Part shown: in pieces, positions 45,301-56,199 of the stretch
How the letters are laid out: every line of letters begins with the position of its first letter
How positions within the stretch are numbered: position 1 is the stretch's first letter
Assembly (NCBI GenBank): GCA_003255025.1
Contig: QANY01002420.1
Span: 868,001 to 932,000, forward strand
DNA length: 64,000 nucleotides
Reading direction: 5' to 3'
Origin: Datisca glomerata
Lineage: Eukaryota; Streptophyta; Magnoliopsida; Cucurbitales; Datiscaceae
Position numbers and translations under genes: made by a program
Notes under the pieces: model-generated
Databases searched by the model: none
Told to the model about the DNA's origin: nothing
The model's input: the letters and a program-made list of their open reading frames with translations, nothing else

Positions 45301-45928
45301 TTTCTCATATTCATGACCGAATCAACAACCGATGAAGGACGATCTTCAATAGTAGATTTTTGTATTTGTAGTAGTTAATCACGATTTACTAGTAGTAAGT
45401 ATATTGCTAATATAATTTAACCAATACTGATAATTTCTTTCAAATAAAAGTCGTTCATCATATATAATACATATATATCCATCAATGGTTAACCAATAGT
45501 TTAACATACATTCATGAGAGAAATTTTGTATTTTAATTTGTGACACACTAATGTAACTCTCTTATTAGGTGTTAGTTCGTAAGTAGTTAATCATTTTCTA
45601 ATTAACGTGTATCTCTAAAGTGCTTTGTACTATCTCTCTTTATATTAAAAACTCATTCATGAAATATGAATATATAATTAATTGATATACAATTTATCAC
45701 ATATTTACAGATAGAGAATTTTAATTAATTTATTGTTTACAGTGTAATTTATGATGCATCCGATGTAAAATACTGATTGATTTAATTTATAATTATTTAT
45801 TCACATTCCTTACTATCGATTTTATGATTAATATGTAGGTAATTTATAGATATTAATGTGAGTATCTTTGTCAATGATGCTCTCGACGTCGTAATCGAAA
45901 CCATAGACGAAAGAAAAAATATGTTTTT
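45301..45928. other. AT-rich intergenic, nothing recognised
   Basis: No coding or repeat signal. Confidence 0.45.
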
Positions 45929-46883
45929 TGTGGATGTTAGAAATTCACTGTTGATAATGTTGCCACGTGTCACTTGAATATCATCAGATGACACAAAGGA
46001 GAAAAAGAACGTGAAGATATTAGTTTGACACCGGTGTGGTGTCTAACCTAAAACATTCTACGCTCAAGTCAGTGAAGTGAAAGAAGGTCAAAATATTGAA
46101 AGTTCAAGTACTTTGAATGTCATACCTCATATGAGAGTTTTCTGTCTTTATATAGATATCTTCATATCAATGTCCGAATATGAAAAGGATTCGTATTAAT
46201 TAAGGAAATTGAAAGGAATTTTCATTAATTAAGGGATATGAATGAATTTCATATTTATTTAATCCAAAAAGTACTTTCACCTTAAGTACTATGAAAATAC
46301 TTTGTATCTTTTCCTCTTACTTGAGATTGTCTTTATCTTGAGATACTATTGTATGTCATTCAGCATTATCATCATTTTTCATTTTTTGTTTGTTAAATAT
46401 GAACATGAGTGTATATCGATTCAGCCACATTATGACCTTATGTCGACTCGCCTTGGCTATATTATGGCCTTATATTGTCTCGACCACATCATGAACTTAT
46501 GTCGACTCGGCCATAGGTCATAAAAGACTCATAATATCATCTTGTATAAGATTCAACCATATTATAACCTCATGTTGTCTTGTATAAGACTCGGCCATAT
46601 TATAACATTATGTCATCTTATATAAGACTCAGACATATTATGACTTTATGTTGTCATGTATGTGACTCGGTCATATTATGACCTTATGTCGTCTTGTATA
46701 AGACTCGGTCATATTATGACCTTACGTTGTCTTGTATAAGACTAGACCATATTATGACCTTATATCGTCTCATATAAGACTCGAAATGAACTGATATGGA
46801 CTTGCAAGGATTTTTATATAGAAATTGGGCTGTGTAGGCCCTTATGAAAGATAAATCCATATTAATTTTATCGACCCTCTACA
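45929..46883 (-). mobile_element. Repeat copy A: probable gypsy LTR containing a 38-bp tandem array
   Basis: Starts TGTGGATGTTAGAAATTCAC and ends CCCTCTACA at 46883. It is followed by ATTTTCCCTCACTTC, whose reverse complement is a polypurine tract, so the LTR would belong to a - strand element. From 45929 to about 46800 it is similar over its length to copy B at 54652-55487 (shared blocks GAGAGTTTTCT, TATATAGATA, TTCATATTTATT, GAGATACTA). The right part is a 38-bp array. There is no coding content. Confidence 0.6.
46400..46800. repeat. 38-bp tandem array (TCATATTATGACCTTATGTC unit)
   Basis: About ten units. Two neighbouring copies start exactly 38 bp apart (46671 and 46709). Units carry TCATATTATGACCTTA, a GTCGTCTTGTATAAGACTCG part and small changes. 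The same array occurs at 55.02-55.48 kb. Confidence 0.9.
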
Positions 46884-47115
46884 ATTTTCCCTCACTTCTT
46901 GAGTCCGAGGGGAAACTTTAGACTCTTTGAAGTATGTTATAAAAATGGCAGAAATGTTTTCAGCATATACGGATAACTCTTAGACTTTTTGATAACTTAT
47001 CGGTACACATTTTCTCAAGGTCAGGATGTCTATTAGTTATATAGTTAGGTCCATGATTCTATCATACGATTAAGGCGAAGTCCTTTTAAATGTTTGTGGT
47101 TTGTTTTCATAGTCA

Positions 47116-47306
47116 GACCGTGGCTGAGCCCAATGGCCAGACCGTGGCTGAGACCCACGGCCAGATCGCGACCAAGCCCCACTGCCAAAATGTGGGTGAA
47201 CCCCACGGCCAGACTGTGGCCGATCCCCATGGCCAGACCGCTGTCGAGCCCTCGGTCAGACCGTGCCAATGCTCCACGGCCAGACCATGGTTGAGCCTCA
47301 TGGCCA
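47116..47306. repeat. Minisatellite, eight units of 24 bp (GACCGTGGCTGAGCCCAATG)
   Basis: Eight consecutive units, seven of 24 bp and one of 23 bp, each ending GGCCA or a close variant. It is GC-rich in AT-rich surroundings. Both strands stay open, with octapeptide repeats QTVAEPHG on + and LAVGLSHG on -; no start context or neighbouring domain supports a gene. Confidence 0.93.
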
Positions 47307-47599
47307 TATTAATCTCTAATGTTGACTGATATTTCATGCGTTGGATTCTTGAACGTTAGATGGTAGTGTGAAGATTGAAAATTTGAATGGCCTGGATAGT
47401 GATCCAAATGACTTATCTGTAGCCATTAATTAGTTCCCATCATGATATGTCCGTAACTGTTACAACTATTGATTACTTCCCGTTAGTCTACATGAGTAAA
47501 TTACAACTGTCTGTTTTACTTTGCGCTTTAGATTTATAGAGGCGAATGTCATTTGAGCATTTGAACCCCACACCTAACTTTTAAGTCAGTTCTTCGATT

Positions 47600-48010
47600 A
47601 CATTGTTGTTAATATGACAAGGCCTAGGTGCCTAACTCCACGCAACAAGACTTTTAGTGGACTAAAGGTCTTGACTGGTTGGGGCCTGATGCCGAACTTC
47701 GTCAAGTTAGGACTTTGTGGCCCGACCCCTTCGGGTGAGGATTTAATGCTAGACTCCGTCAAGTCAAGTCTTAATGAGCTAACGGTCGTAACTGGCTAGG
47801 GTCTTTTGTCTAACCGTGTGGGGTGTTTTTATAGGGCTAGATCGTATATTCGATTGAGGCCCATGCGCCTAACTTTGAGAAGTTAGGTCCTTTTATTTGG
47901 TTAGGTCATAAACTTGGTTGTAGCCGTATGTGTAACTTTGTAGAGCTAGATCTTATATCGTCGTTGCCTTGGTCTCAGACAAGCTTAGTTAATTGTGTTA
48001 AGTATATCCG
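47600..48010. repeat. Degenerate repeats with GGTCTTGACTGGTTGGGGCC-like units
   Basis: Words such as CCTAACTCC, AAGTTAGG, GGCCCGA and TGGCTAGGGTC recur at loose spacing. Probably a worn tandem array in the untranslated part of the same - strand gypsy element as copy A. Confidence 0.45.
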
Positions 48011-49713
48011 CCGACAGGGTGCTTTGCCCTCATGTCCTTGACGCCTTGAAATTAAGATATGTTTCTCCATGTAGAGTTATTTAGATTTTGGTTTGTCTAG
48101 GATTGATTTGAATAGTCTTGACGTCAGGTTGACTTGCGATGTCTCTGAGAATATTCACTGAGATTACAGAGGAAGAAAATTCATTAAGATTAATTATAAC
48201 ATTTAATTAAGTACCTCAAAATCAGCAATATGATATTCAGAAATTGTAGTAGGTAACCCCCTTTTAGAAATAACTAGCAATAATGACCCTTAATTATAGT
48301 ACATGTAAAAATTGCCCTACTTAAGTTTAAGATTTTTTAAATTATATTGAAGTTATTATTTTACCCTTAATAGCTACTTTCTGTTACCAAAAATAAATAA
48401 AAAAACTAAAACTAAAATGGGTGTTAACCATCACCCACGTTAACCATTTTATTCAGCCTCCACTATAAATATTTCTTGAGTGTTTTTAATCAAATTTGCA
48501 ATTCAAAGATTTCAATGTTTTCATAATTTTCCTTCTATCCTATAACATTTTATCATGTTGGAAACAAATTTGAGTGGAATTTTCTTCCAAATATTTTACC
48601 ATCCCTTTAATCCACATCTCCTCCGATTTCATCCTCATTGATAAGCTTCAATAAAATTTGATTGATTGTTATACTTATTACGTGACTATGTATCTCTCTC
48701 TCTCTCTGTATATATATATTCTATTAGGCGAGCTACTGTAATACCTTTAATCAGTGATTCGGTATATCTATTTCTACAGTTTCAGTATTAGGCTTCGTTT
48801 GAAATTCCATAAAGAGGTATGTGTTTCTCCTTCTTTCTTTGTCTATCACGGATTAATTTTGACCATGTGATTTTATTATTATTTTAATATATAGACTTGT
48901 CTTATTAGCTAGATTTTTCTTGTCTATCACGTATTCATCTTGTCTATGTGATTTTATTCATATTTTAATATATAAATTAGTCATTTTAGCTAGGTTTAGG
49001 CATGTAGGACTCATAATTCATATTCTTTGGAATGTAGATATATTAATATTAATTTAATAACTTGTCTTTATTTTATGTTGAGGTAGGTGAGTTTATAAGT
49101 GTCAAATCTAATCCGTGCATCTATATTAAGTTGATCAATGTAAAAGAAATTTTTGTTTTCAATTGAAACAATTTCGTTGATTTTGAAGTGTTTATACAGT
49201 AGCTATTAAAATTCATGTCATTTTATCCTTACATGTATTATAATAGATGTGTTTTACTTTTGGTGAAGGGACTCATGTATATGGCTGCCCATTCTTCTTT
49301 AGTTGGTTGCAATGGTTTGACCTGAAAGTGTAATTTATTTTTCAATGTTAGTTGCGTTTTTGCTTGAATATATCAAAATTAAAATTCAAAAATTAATAAT
49401 GTAAATAAATTTGTTGTAAATTTATGCTACTCACATCGGTATTCCAAAAAATGTATTTTTCTAATGCTCTCCAATCTTTGACGATCAAATTGAAACAATT
49501 GTGTTGTTTTGAAGTGGAATGTAACATTTATAATTTCTAGTATATCTATTTTTCAGGTGAAATGTAGTTCATATGGCCGTTTTGTTCACGATAAAAGGAC
49601 GTGCAAGAACCCTAAAAATTTAGCTGCTAGTTCTTCTTATTGAAAATATTTATTTTGTCAATTTCTATATTGTTCTGGGTTCTCGAAATAGGAGAACTAG
49701 CTGCAGTATACTC

Positions 49714-50470
49714 TTACTGTCTCTTTTATTTTGAATAAAAAATGTCTTGTTAAATTTATGTTTACGAGTCGTAAAAGTATTTTTAGTGTGTTAAGTCAGG
49801 AATTGCAGTGTGCTTTGTGCATATTTGTTACCGCCTTTGATATTTTTTTCTTGAAATATATATAGATTTGTTACTGTCCCTTTTATTTTGAATGAAAAAT
49901 GTGTCTGGTTAAATCTATGTTTACAGCTCATAAACATATTTTTAACGTGTTGAGTTTGGAGATGCAGTGTATTCTGTGCATATTTGTTACTGTCGTTTAT
50001 GTTTTTCCTTGAAATTCATATATTTTTACTAAGTTGTAATTAATTTTGATATTGTTTTCGTGATATTTCAACAATAAACATTTCATTAATTATATGTCAA
50101 CAAATTGAAAACATGTTTAAAATTTAATCGCTATTCTTCTATTTGAAAATGTTTGTTTTGTCAAATTTTGTACTGCCCTGAAAATAGGTGAACTATTTAC
50201 AATATACTCTTGCCGTCTCTTTTATTTTGAATAAAAAATGTGTCTTGTTAAATACATGTTACGAGTCGTTAACATATTATTTAACTCGTTGTGCCGGAAG
50301 ATGCAATGTACTTTGCTACATATTTGTTACTGCATTCTATGTTTTTTTTCCCTTGAAATACATATATAGATCTTGCTAAGTTGTAATTGATTTTGATATT
50401 GTATTCATGATATTTCAACAATAAATATTTGTTAATTATATGTAAGAAAATTGAAAACATATTTTTGACA
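49714..50470. repeat. About 345-bp tandem duplication plus a partial third unit
   Basis: CTCTTTTATTTTGAATAAAA occurs near 49720, in changed form near 49880, and again near 50217. TTGTAATTAATTTTGATATT followed by TGATATTTCAACAATAAA occurs near 50034 and 50382, 348 bp apart. Copies are diverged. Confidence 0.75.
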
Positions 50471-51324
50471 TGGATCATGGAGTTATAAAAAACAATATTG
50501 AGTTTACTAGAAAACAATATTGAGTTTACAAGTTTTACCAAAAAAAATACTGAGTTTACATGTAATGTACATTATGTTTACAAATATCGTAAGCATCTTA
50601 TTAACCACTTCTTTTGTATGTGAAAACTACATACAATATCTTATAAACCAAAACAAACAGAGTAGTAATTAAAACTCATAGGCAGGCTGTGGTGGGCTTA
50701 GAACATAATACAAATCTAATGTCTACAAGTATTCGTAAGTGTATTGTAAACACAATATTTACCATCTGCTGATATTATTTTTACCCCATTCTATGCATAC
50801 ATTACATGATTATTACTTCACAAATATCATGATTTAAACATAAAAAATACAAAACAGTATATAAAATAGCTATGGCATACTGAAATTTGTCATAGATTGC
50901 GAGATGATATGATTTAGAGAATTCTACGCCACCGACGAACGTCGAAGTTACTAAAAATAAGTATTTGAATCATTAATAAATTAAAATTATATATATATAT
51001 TCATAAAAGATGGGATGAATATTAGCTAAAAGTGATATATTATGTGTTAAAAAAGACTTATCTTATAATTTTGAAGCCTATTTTAGTGAATAAAAAGTTA
51101 GTTCCACATTTTTTAATTTAAAAGTAAAGTACATTTTTCATTACATGGAGAATTGTAGAGCATATTTTCATATTGTACAGAAGTTAATGGTAGCAATGGT
51201 CATCTTTAATGAACCTACACGAAAGTAACTAAAGTGTTTTATCTCTGGGTACCGTACCCCATCATGTACTTTAGTAAAACTCTACCACACATTTACTATT
51301 TTTCATTAAAAAATAGACATGTCC

Positions 51325-51418
51325 CCCCCCCACTTTATCTCTATCTTCTCTCTCTCCCCCCCTCACTTTATGTCTATCTTCTCTCCCCCCCCCCACTTTA
51401 TCTCTATCTTCTTCCCCA
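51325..51418. repeat. Three pyrimidine-rich units with C-runs
   Basis: CACTTTATCTCTATCTTCT follows runs of C (8-11 long) three times at about 40-bp spacing. The strand is almost purely pyrimidine, so an H-DNA or i-motif type structure is possible. Open frames through it (YLYLLS repeats) are artefacts. Confidence 0.85.
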
Positions 51419-51850
51419 TTGAAAACCTACACTCATCCTCAATTTCAGTTACTTTTTGAGCTTTTCTTCCCCACGTTCTTCTATTGTTTTCTTTCTATTT
51501 TTTACAAATTCATAGTCGTCGCGATAAATAGCGGCCATCACGGCCATTATGTCACGATAACGGTCGCGACGCTGGTGAAATCTCAGAGCTCTGTTATAGC
51601 AGGATGCTCTTCTTCATGTCTCCTTAGCTCGGAGGTTGGAGTTATTTTTTTTGTAAAATGGTGGAGTGTTCGATCATGTGTGAGATAGAAATGAGGAGAT
51701 GATTGTTTCTATTATGTATTAAAAATGACATTTTTGGAATCTCATGTTTTAGTCAGTGGTTATATTAATAGATGGATCATTTTTACAGCTTCTATCATTT
51801 AGAGGTTTTTATTACTAATTATTGTTAAAATAAGATTACCCATACAAAAA

Positions 51851-52310
51851 ACTCTACGATATTCGACACATGGAAGATGTGAATGGATGCCATGAGGTGA
51901 CCCAGTCGCGGTCCGCGTATGAGATTGGGTTATTGCTTATGTCCAAGTAATGAAATGATACCGGATCAGTTCTGAATTACTCTCGAGGTGCGAACATCAG
52001 AGTTTGAGCTGCAAGCTGAGTTAATATATCAAATCACTCTGCGATGGTTTGTTGTGAAAAGGAGTTTGGTTACGAAAAACGCCCAATAGTGGTCTTGCAG
52101 AATTGGGCTCCCGCGGAGCCTACAGAAAGGGTCATAACGGCTTCTAGAGTGTGTGATTCATCGTATAATATTTTGCAAGTAAGTACAATTATACACTCGA
52201 AATTGACAAACCTGCACAGTTTTGTTTTCTCGTATGGTATATATAAAAACTATCATAACTTATTCTAGATAATTCCAAATCTTGTTATGAAAAATTCGTC
52301 CTCACATTTG
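51851..52310. other. Intergenic, no gene recognised
   Basis: A 74-codon open frame at 52044-52268 has no recognised similarity and is not called. Confidence 0.4.
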
Positions 52311-52333
52311 TATATATATATATATATATATAT
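52309..52333. repeat. TA dinucleotide microsatellite
   Basis: About 12 TA units in a row. Confidence 0.9.
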
Positions 52334-52337
52334 GAAT

Positions 52338-52710
52338 CATTATATTTTCTTTCATGAGAAGAGAATGTGTAGTTTAATGGGATAAGTTGACTGATTTGTA
52401 GAATTTCTCCCTTTATGAATAGTCTGTATGGACGTCATTGATTCTTCTAGAGAAGTTTGAATCATGGTCTACAAAATCCTACTTAAAACTAACATCTCTA
52501 TATTTCTAGAGGTGTATGGATCGTCATATTTTATTTTCTGAGATACTATAGTTTATTGGGAGAATTCTTATGATTTACATAGTTTCTCCCTCCCCGAACA
52601 GTCTCTACGAACGTTGTTATAGCATTTTCTAGAGAACTCTGAATCGCTATTCGTGACATTCCACACGAAGCTGACATGCATACCACTTCAGAACTCTAGT
52701 TTTCGGGAGT
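52338..52710. repeat. Imperfect tandem duplication, about 190-bp unit
   Basis: Both units contain TATTTTCTTTC/TATTTTATTTTC, AGTTTAATGGGA/AGTTTATTGGGA, TTTCTCCCT, AGTCTGTATGGACGT/AGTCTCTACGAACGT and TTCTAGAGAAGT/TTCTAGAGAACT in the same order: about 52338-52525 and 52528-52710. Function unknown. Confidence 0.75.
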
Positions 52711-54651
52711 TCCTTGGCAGAGTGAGTCATAAAAATAATCACTTAAAATATATGATTCCTAGTCTCATACTGAACATGATCTTGATAAATAAAAATATGT
52801 ATCCGTATTAAAAACACACTTCCGAATCTGAAAATATTAATATAGCATGAATTCATCAATAAAACATAATAATGGGCTAGAATATTAATGATGATGTATG
52901 AAGATATCGATATTACCTATCAATGCGCATATGTATCAATGATGGCTAGGGCTTTATAAGAGTCTAATATATATCATGAATTCCGATGTGAGTTTATCAT
53001 GGAGAACTAACTACTTACTAAATCAGATCAGATGATGCATGGTTTATCAAATTATTAGTAAGAGAATCAAATATGATAGCGCATGCTTTGCCTAATTGGT
53101 AATATGATCAAAATATGACATTATGACCGAAATATGATGAAATAGGCAGCCAAGTATGATAAGTGTTATTTGTGTAAGTACAATTGAGCATCATAGAATA
53201 TGATTAACTTCAAGTTTGTTGTGGCAAGTAAACATAATTGACAAGATATGTGTCTCGATAATAAAACCTCGCTCTTTTTGTGCTTTGAATGATGATGAGA
53301 AAACTATTATATTTTAATGGATAATTTTATCAATTAATACTAATTAATACTTGAATAGACAAATTGACATTCTCAAAGAACGGAAGTAAATACTTATCTT
53401 TCAATTTAGTATGTGTCAGATCGATTCTTGAAATGGTTCGTGGAAGACTATGCACAGTAGTTCATTTTGATGAAATAAAGAACGGAACACCAATATTTTG
53501 TTAGAGTTGGAGTGAAGGGGCTTGTTTGAAGAGATGTGTAGGAGCATGATGCAGTGACAGCGAAGAGAAAAAAACGCAGAGGGAAAAAAACTCACTTCTT
53601 CAGCAGGCTTAATGGGCTTTAACCGTGGGCCTTGTTCTGGGTGTTTGGGCATGACCATAAGCCTTGATGTTTGTCGGCTTAGAGTACCCCACTAGCATAC
53701 TGTCCAAGCAGACCGTAGCACTCCATGCCCATTAGCAAACTTCACAAGACCCAAGGGAGCAATCAAGTAGTTGCTATGCCTAATGGGCTTGTTTAGCCTA
53801 TGCGTCCATGATGACCTCTAGCGAGGCAGACTTCCGTTTGAAAAAACAAAACAGTCCCAAATTCAGCAACAATGTAATTGCCGTAGATGCATTTCATCCC
53901 AACTTATCGCAAAGCCGGCAGAAGAAAAGATGTCCAGCAAGACTGCCTCCATAGAGCAACAAACATCATTAACAGCAGCCGTACATTTGTATACTTGTAT
54001 GTCCGTGGGATATAAACAGTAATAAATTCGGAGCAGAAGCTCAAGCGACAGTGGGTCGGACTGTGTTGGATTGAACCAAATAGAAACAGAAACAATTCTC
54101 GACAGAGCCGCGTGGGATGCGCGAGACTGCTCCCGGTGGTCATCCTGTGCCTGAAAAGCATAGAAAGAAGCAGAAAATTATTCAAAACTTATTGATACTA
54201 AAACAAGAGTTTCAACAAATCTGGCGGCGAATGTAATCTGAGATAGAAAAATCGTTAATAATCCGGTAGCGAATGTGACTGTTGCTGGCGGCTTTGGCGA
54301 TCAGCGCTATCAGCAGCTATCGGTGGTTTGTAATGATAGTGCACATCCCGTACGGTGCACTTACTCTACGGCAGTGGTAATCATTGGGATGAAGCAAGCC
54401 TTTTAATAGAGTTTGGTCAAACCTCAAGTTTAATCGGATATAATCGAACTTGATGGTCTGGGGTCAAATTTCTTGGGTGTAACCTTGGGGTCATAGAGAA
54501 GACAAAACAGAGGAACGAGACAGCCTTCTGACGGCGACAAGAGTTGGGCGTGTAAGACTACCGGCGGTTTATGATGACCTTCCCGATGAATAGATTTTTG
54601 TGATAAATTGTAAAGGAAAATTTTGTTGTTTTCTCACGGACTACACTAAAA
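52711..54651. other. Intergenic region without recognised genes
   Basis: Open frames at 53416-53658 and 53904-54185 (- strand) have no recognisable domains. The 53.6-54.6 kb part is less AT-rich than its surroundings and could be an old untranslated or gene-derived stretch, but I cannot support a call. Confidence 0.35.
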
Positions 54652-55487
54652 TGTAGATATTAGAAATTCACTGACCGTAATATTCATTCAAGCAAGTGAA
54701 GTGAAAGAATGTCAAATATAATATCATGCCTCATGTGAGAGTTTTCTATCTTTATATAGATAACTTCATATCAATATCCAAATACGATAAATGATTCGTA
54801 TTAAAAGAAAATGAAAAGACTTTTCATTAGTTAAGGGACATAAATGGATTTCATATTTATTGAATCTAAAAAGTAGTTTCATCTTAAGTAATGTGAAAAG
54901 ACTTTGTATATTTTCCTCTTACTTAAGATGATCTTGATCTTGAGATACTACCATATGTCATTCGACATTATCATCGTTTTGTACTTTTCTGTTTGTTAAA
55001 TATGAACATGACCTTATTCGATTCGGCCATTTTATGGTCTTATATTGTCTCGATCACATTATGACCTTATGTCGACTCAGCTCGGCCATATTATGGCCTT
55101 ATATTGTCTTGACCACATCATGACCTTATGTCGACTCGACCATAGGTCATAAAAGACTCTACTATATTATGATTTTATGCCGTCTTGTATTAGATTAGAT
55201 CATATTATGACATTATGTCGTACTGTATGAGACTTTGTCATATTATAAACTTATATCATCTTGTATAAGACTCGGTCATATTATAACCTTATATCGTCTT
55301 GTATAAGACTCAGTCATATTATGACCTTATGTCGTTTTGTATGAGACTTAGTCATATTATCATCTTATGTTGTCTTGTATGTGAGTCGGTCATATTATGA
55401 CCTTATGTCGTATTGAATAAGACTCGGTCATATTATGACCTTACATTGTCTTATATAAGACTCGACCATATTATGACATTATGTCGT
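54652..55487 (-). mobile_element. Repeat copy B: second copy of the 45.9-kb LTR-like repeat, interrupted
   Basis: Starts TGTAGATATTAGAAATTCAC, matching copy A (TGTGGATGTTAGAAATTCAC). It runs in parallel with copy A through the leader-like part into the 38-bp array, then stops in mid-unit at 55487 where the Tat LTR begins. Copy A continues past this point, so copy B was cut by an insertion. Confidence 0.7.
55020..55487. repeat. 38-bp tandem array, second locus, cut by a Tat insertion
   Basis: About 11 units of the TCATATTATGACCTTATGTC type, as at 46.4-46.8 kb. The last unit ends abruptly at ATGTCGT next to TGTAAGGG. Confidence 0.9.
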
Positions 55488-55903
55488 TGTAAGGGAAAAT
55501 TTACTCACTCAAAACATAAACTAAACGATAAAAAGTCAGAGAGAGAGAATTCTCAAGAATATTTGAGTAATTACTTGACTTTCTCTACATCGAATTATAA
55601 CTAGTCTCTATTTATATGCTCTTGATGAGTTATAAAATTTAGCTAAATCAATACCCAAAGAATAAACGAAATATTCCTCCTAGATTAAGATTATCATATC
55701 AGATTTGACTTATATAGTCTAGCAAGTGATCGAGCTTAGTTTATCTCCGTCAACAACTAATGAAACCTGAACCATTAGATGGGACACAAGGGATCAAAGG
55801 TTCAGGTGGGTTTTTCCCGCTTGGCCACGGTGGCAATCCGTTCTCCTGCTTCTAATTGGTCATGCATGATTACGTGGCTTCTCAGACAATTTTCATCTGT
55901 TCA
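55488..55903 (-). repeat. 3' LTR of the Tat element
   Basis: TGTAAGGGAA at 55488 and CATCTGTTCA at 55903 give TG...CA ends. On the - strand a GCATATAAATAGAGAC TATA box lies near 55604-55619, with transcription expected toward lower coordinates. Next to 55903 the + strand reads TTTTCCCCTATTGC, i.e. AGGGGAAAA polypurine on the - strand. The flank just outside (55483-55487) is GTCGT, the expected position of one target-site copy. Confidence 0.7.
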
Positions 55904-55913
55904 TTTTCCCCTA
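55904..55913 (-). promoter_or_regulatory. Polypurine tract of the Tat element
   Basis: Read on the - strand it is TAGGGGAAAA directly before the LTR start TGAACAG. It primes plus-strand DNA synthesis. Confidence 0.65.
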
Positions 55914-56199
55914 TTGCATTTAATATTACACAGTAAAATTAATATACAATACTAGCGTACTTTGTTATTATTACTCATCATTGTTCCCCATCGTTCGCAC
56001 CTATTCTCGCGCATTAATTTTGACAGCCATTTTCAAATTCTTTAATTGCTTCTACTTCCTATTCAAAGCATAAGTCTAGTTTCTCGAGCGTCGTTTCAAA
56101 GTAGGTATAGGTCCAGTATCTTTTGGAGAAATATCCTTCCATCGCCATGTGCTATCCCTTCATTTATTTGTAGTTGTCTGTTTTCATCTCCTGTTTTGT

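Larger units (their letters stand above)
48245..51850. mobile_element. Non-coding element with about 75-bp inverted ends (MULE-like?)
   Basis: Left end (about 48250-48330: GGTAACCCCCTTTTAGAAAT, ACTAGCAATAATGACCC, TGTAAAAATTGCCC) and right end (about 51768-51842, read on the - strand: GGGTAATCTTATTTTAACAA, TTAGTAATAAAAACC, TGTAAAAATGATCC) match in inverse orientation with many substitutions. The 3.6-kb interior has no recognised protein. It includes a TATA-like CCACTATAAATATTTC near 48460, internal tandem duplications (49.7-50.5 kb) and pyrimidine/C-run repeats (51.3-51.4 kb). The class is a guess; no target duplication found. Confidence 0.45.

Noticed and set aside
47045..47337. Open frames on both strands through the 24-bp array as a repeat protein gene
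   Set aside because: Both strands are equally open, which is a product of the period. No domain or splice structure around it.
52044..52268. 74-codon + strand frame as a gene
   Set aside because: No domain, no splice context and the region has other repeats nearby.
53416..54185. Two - strand frames as genes
   Set aside because: No recognisable motif; codon content looks random.
54652..55487. Copy B as the left LTR of the Tat element
   Set aside because: The TG...CA unit with an adjacent polypurine tract at 55488-55903 fits the Tat 3' LTR better, and copy B has a partner at 45.9 kb.
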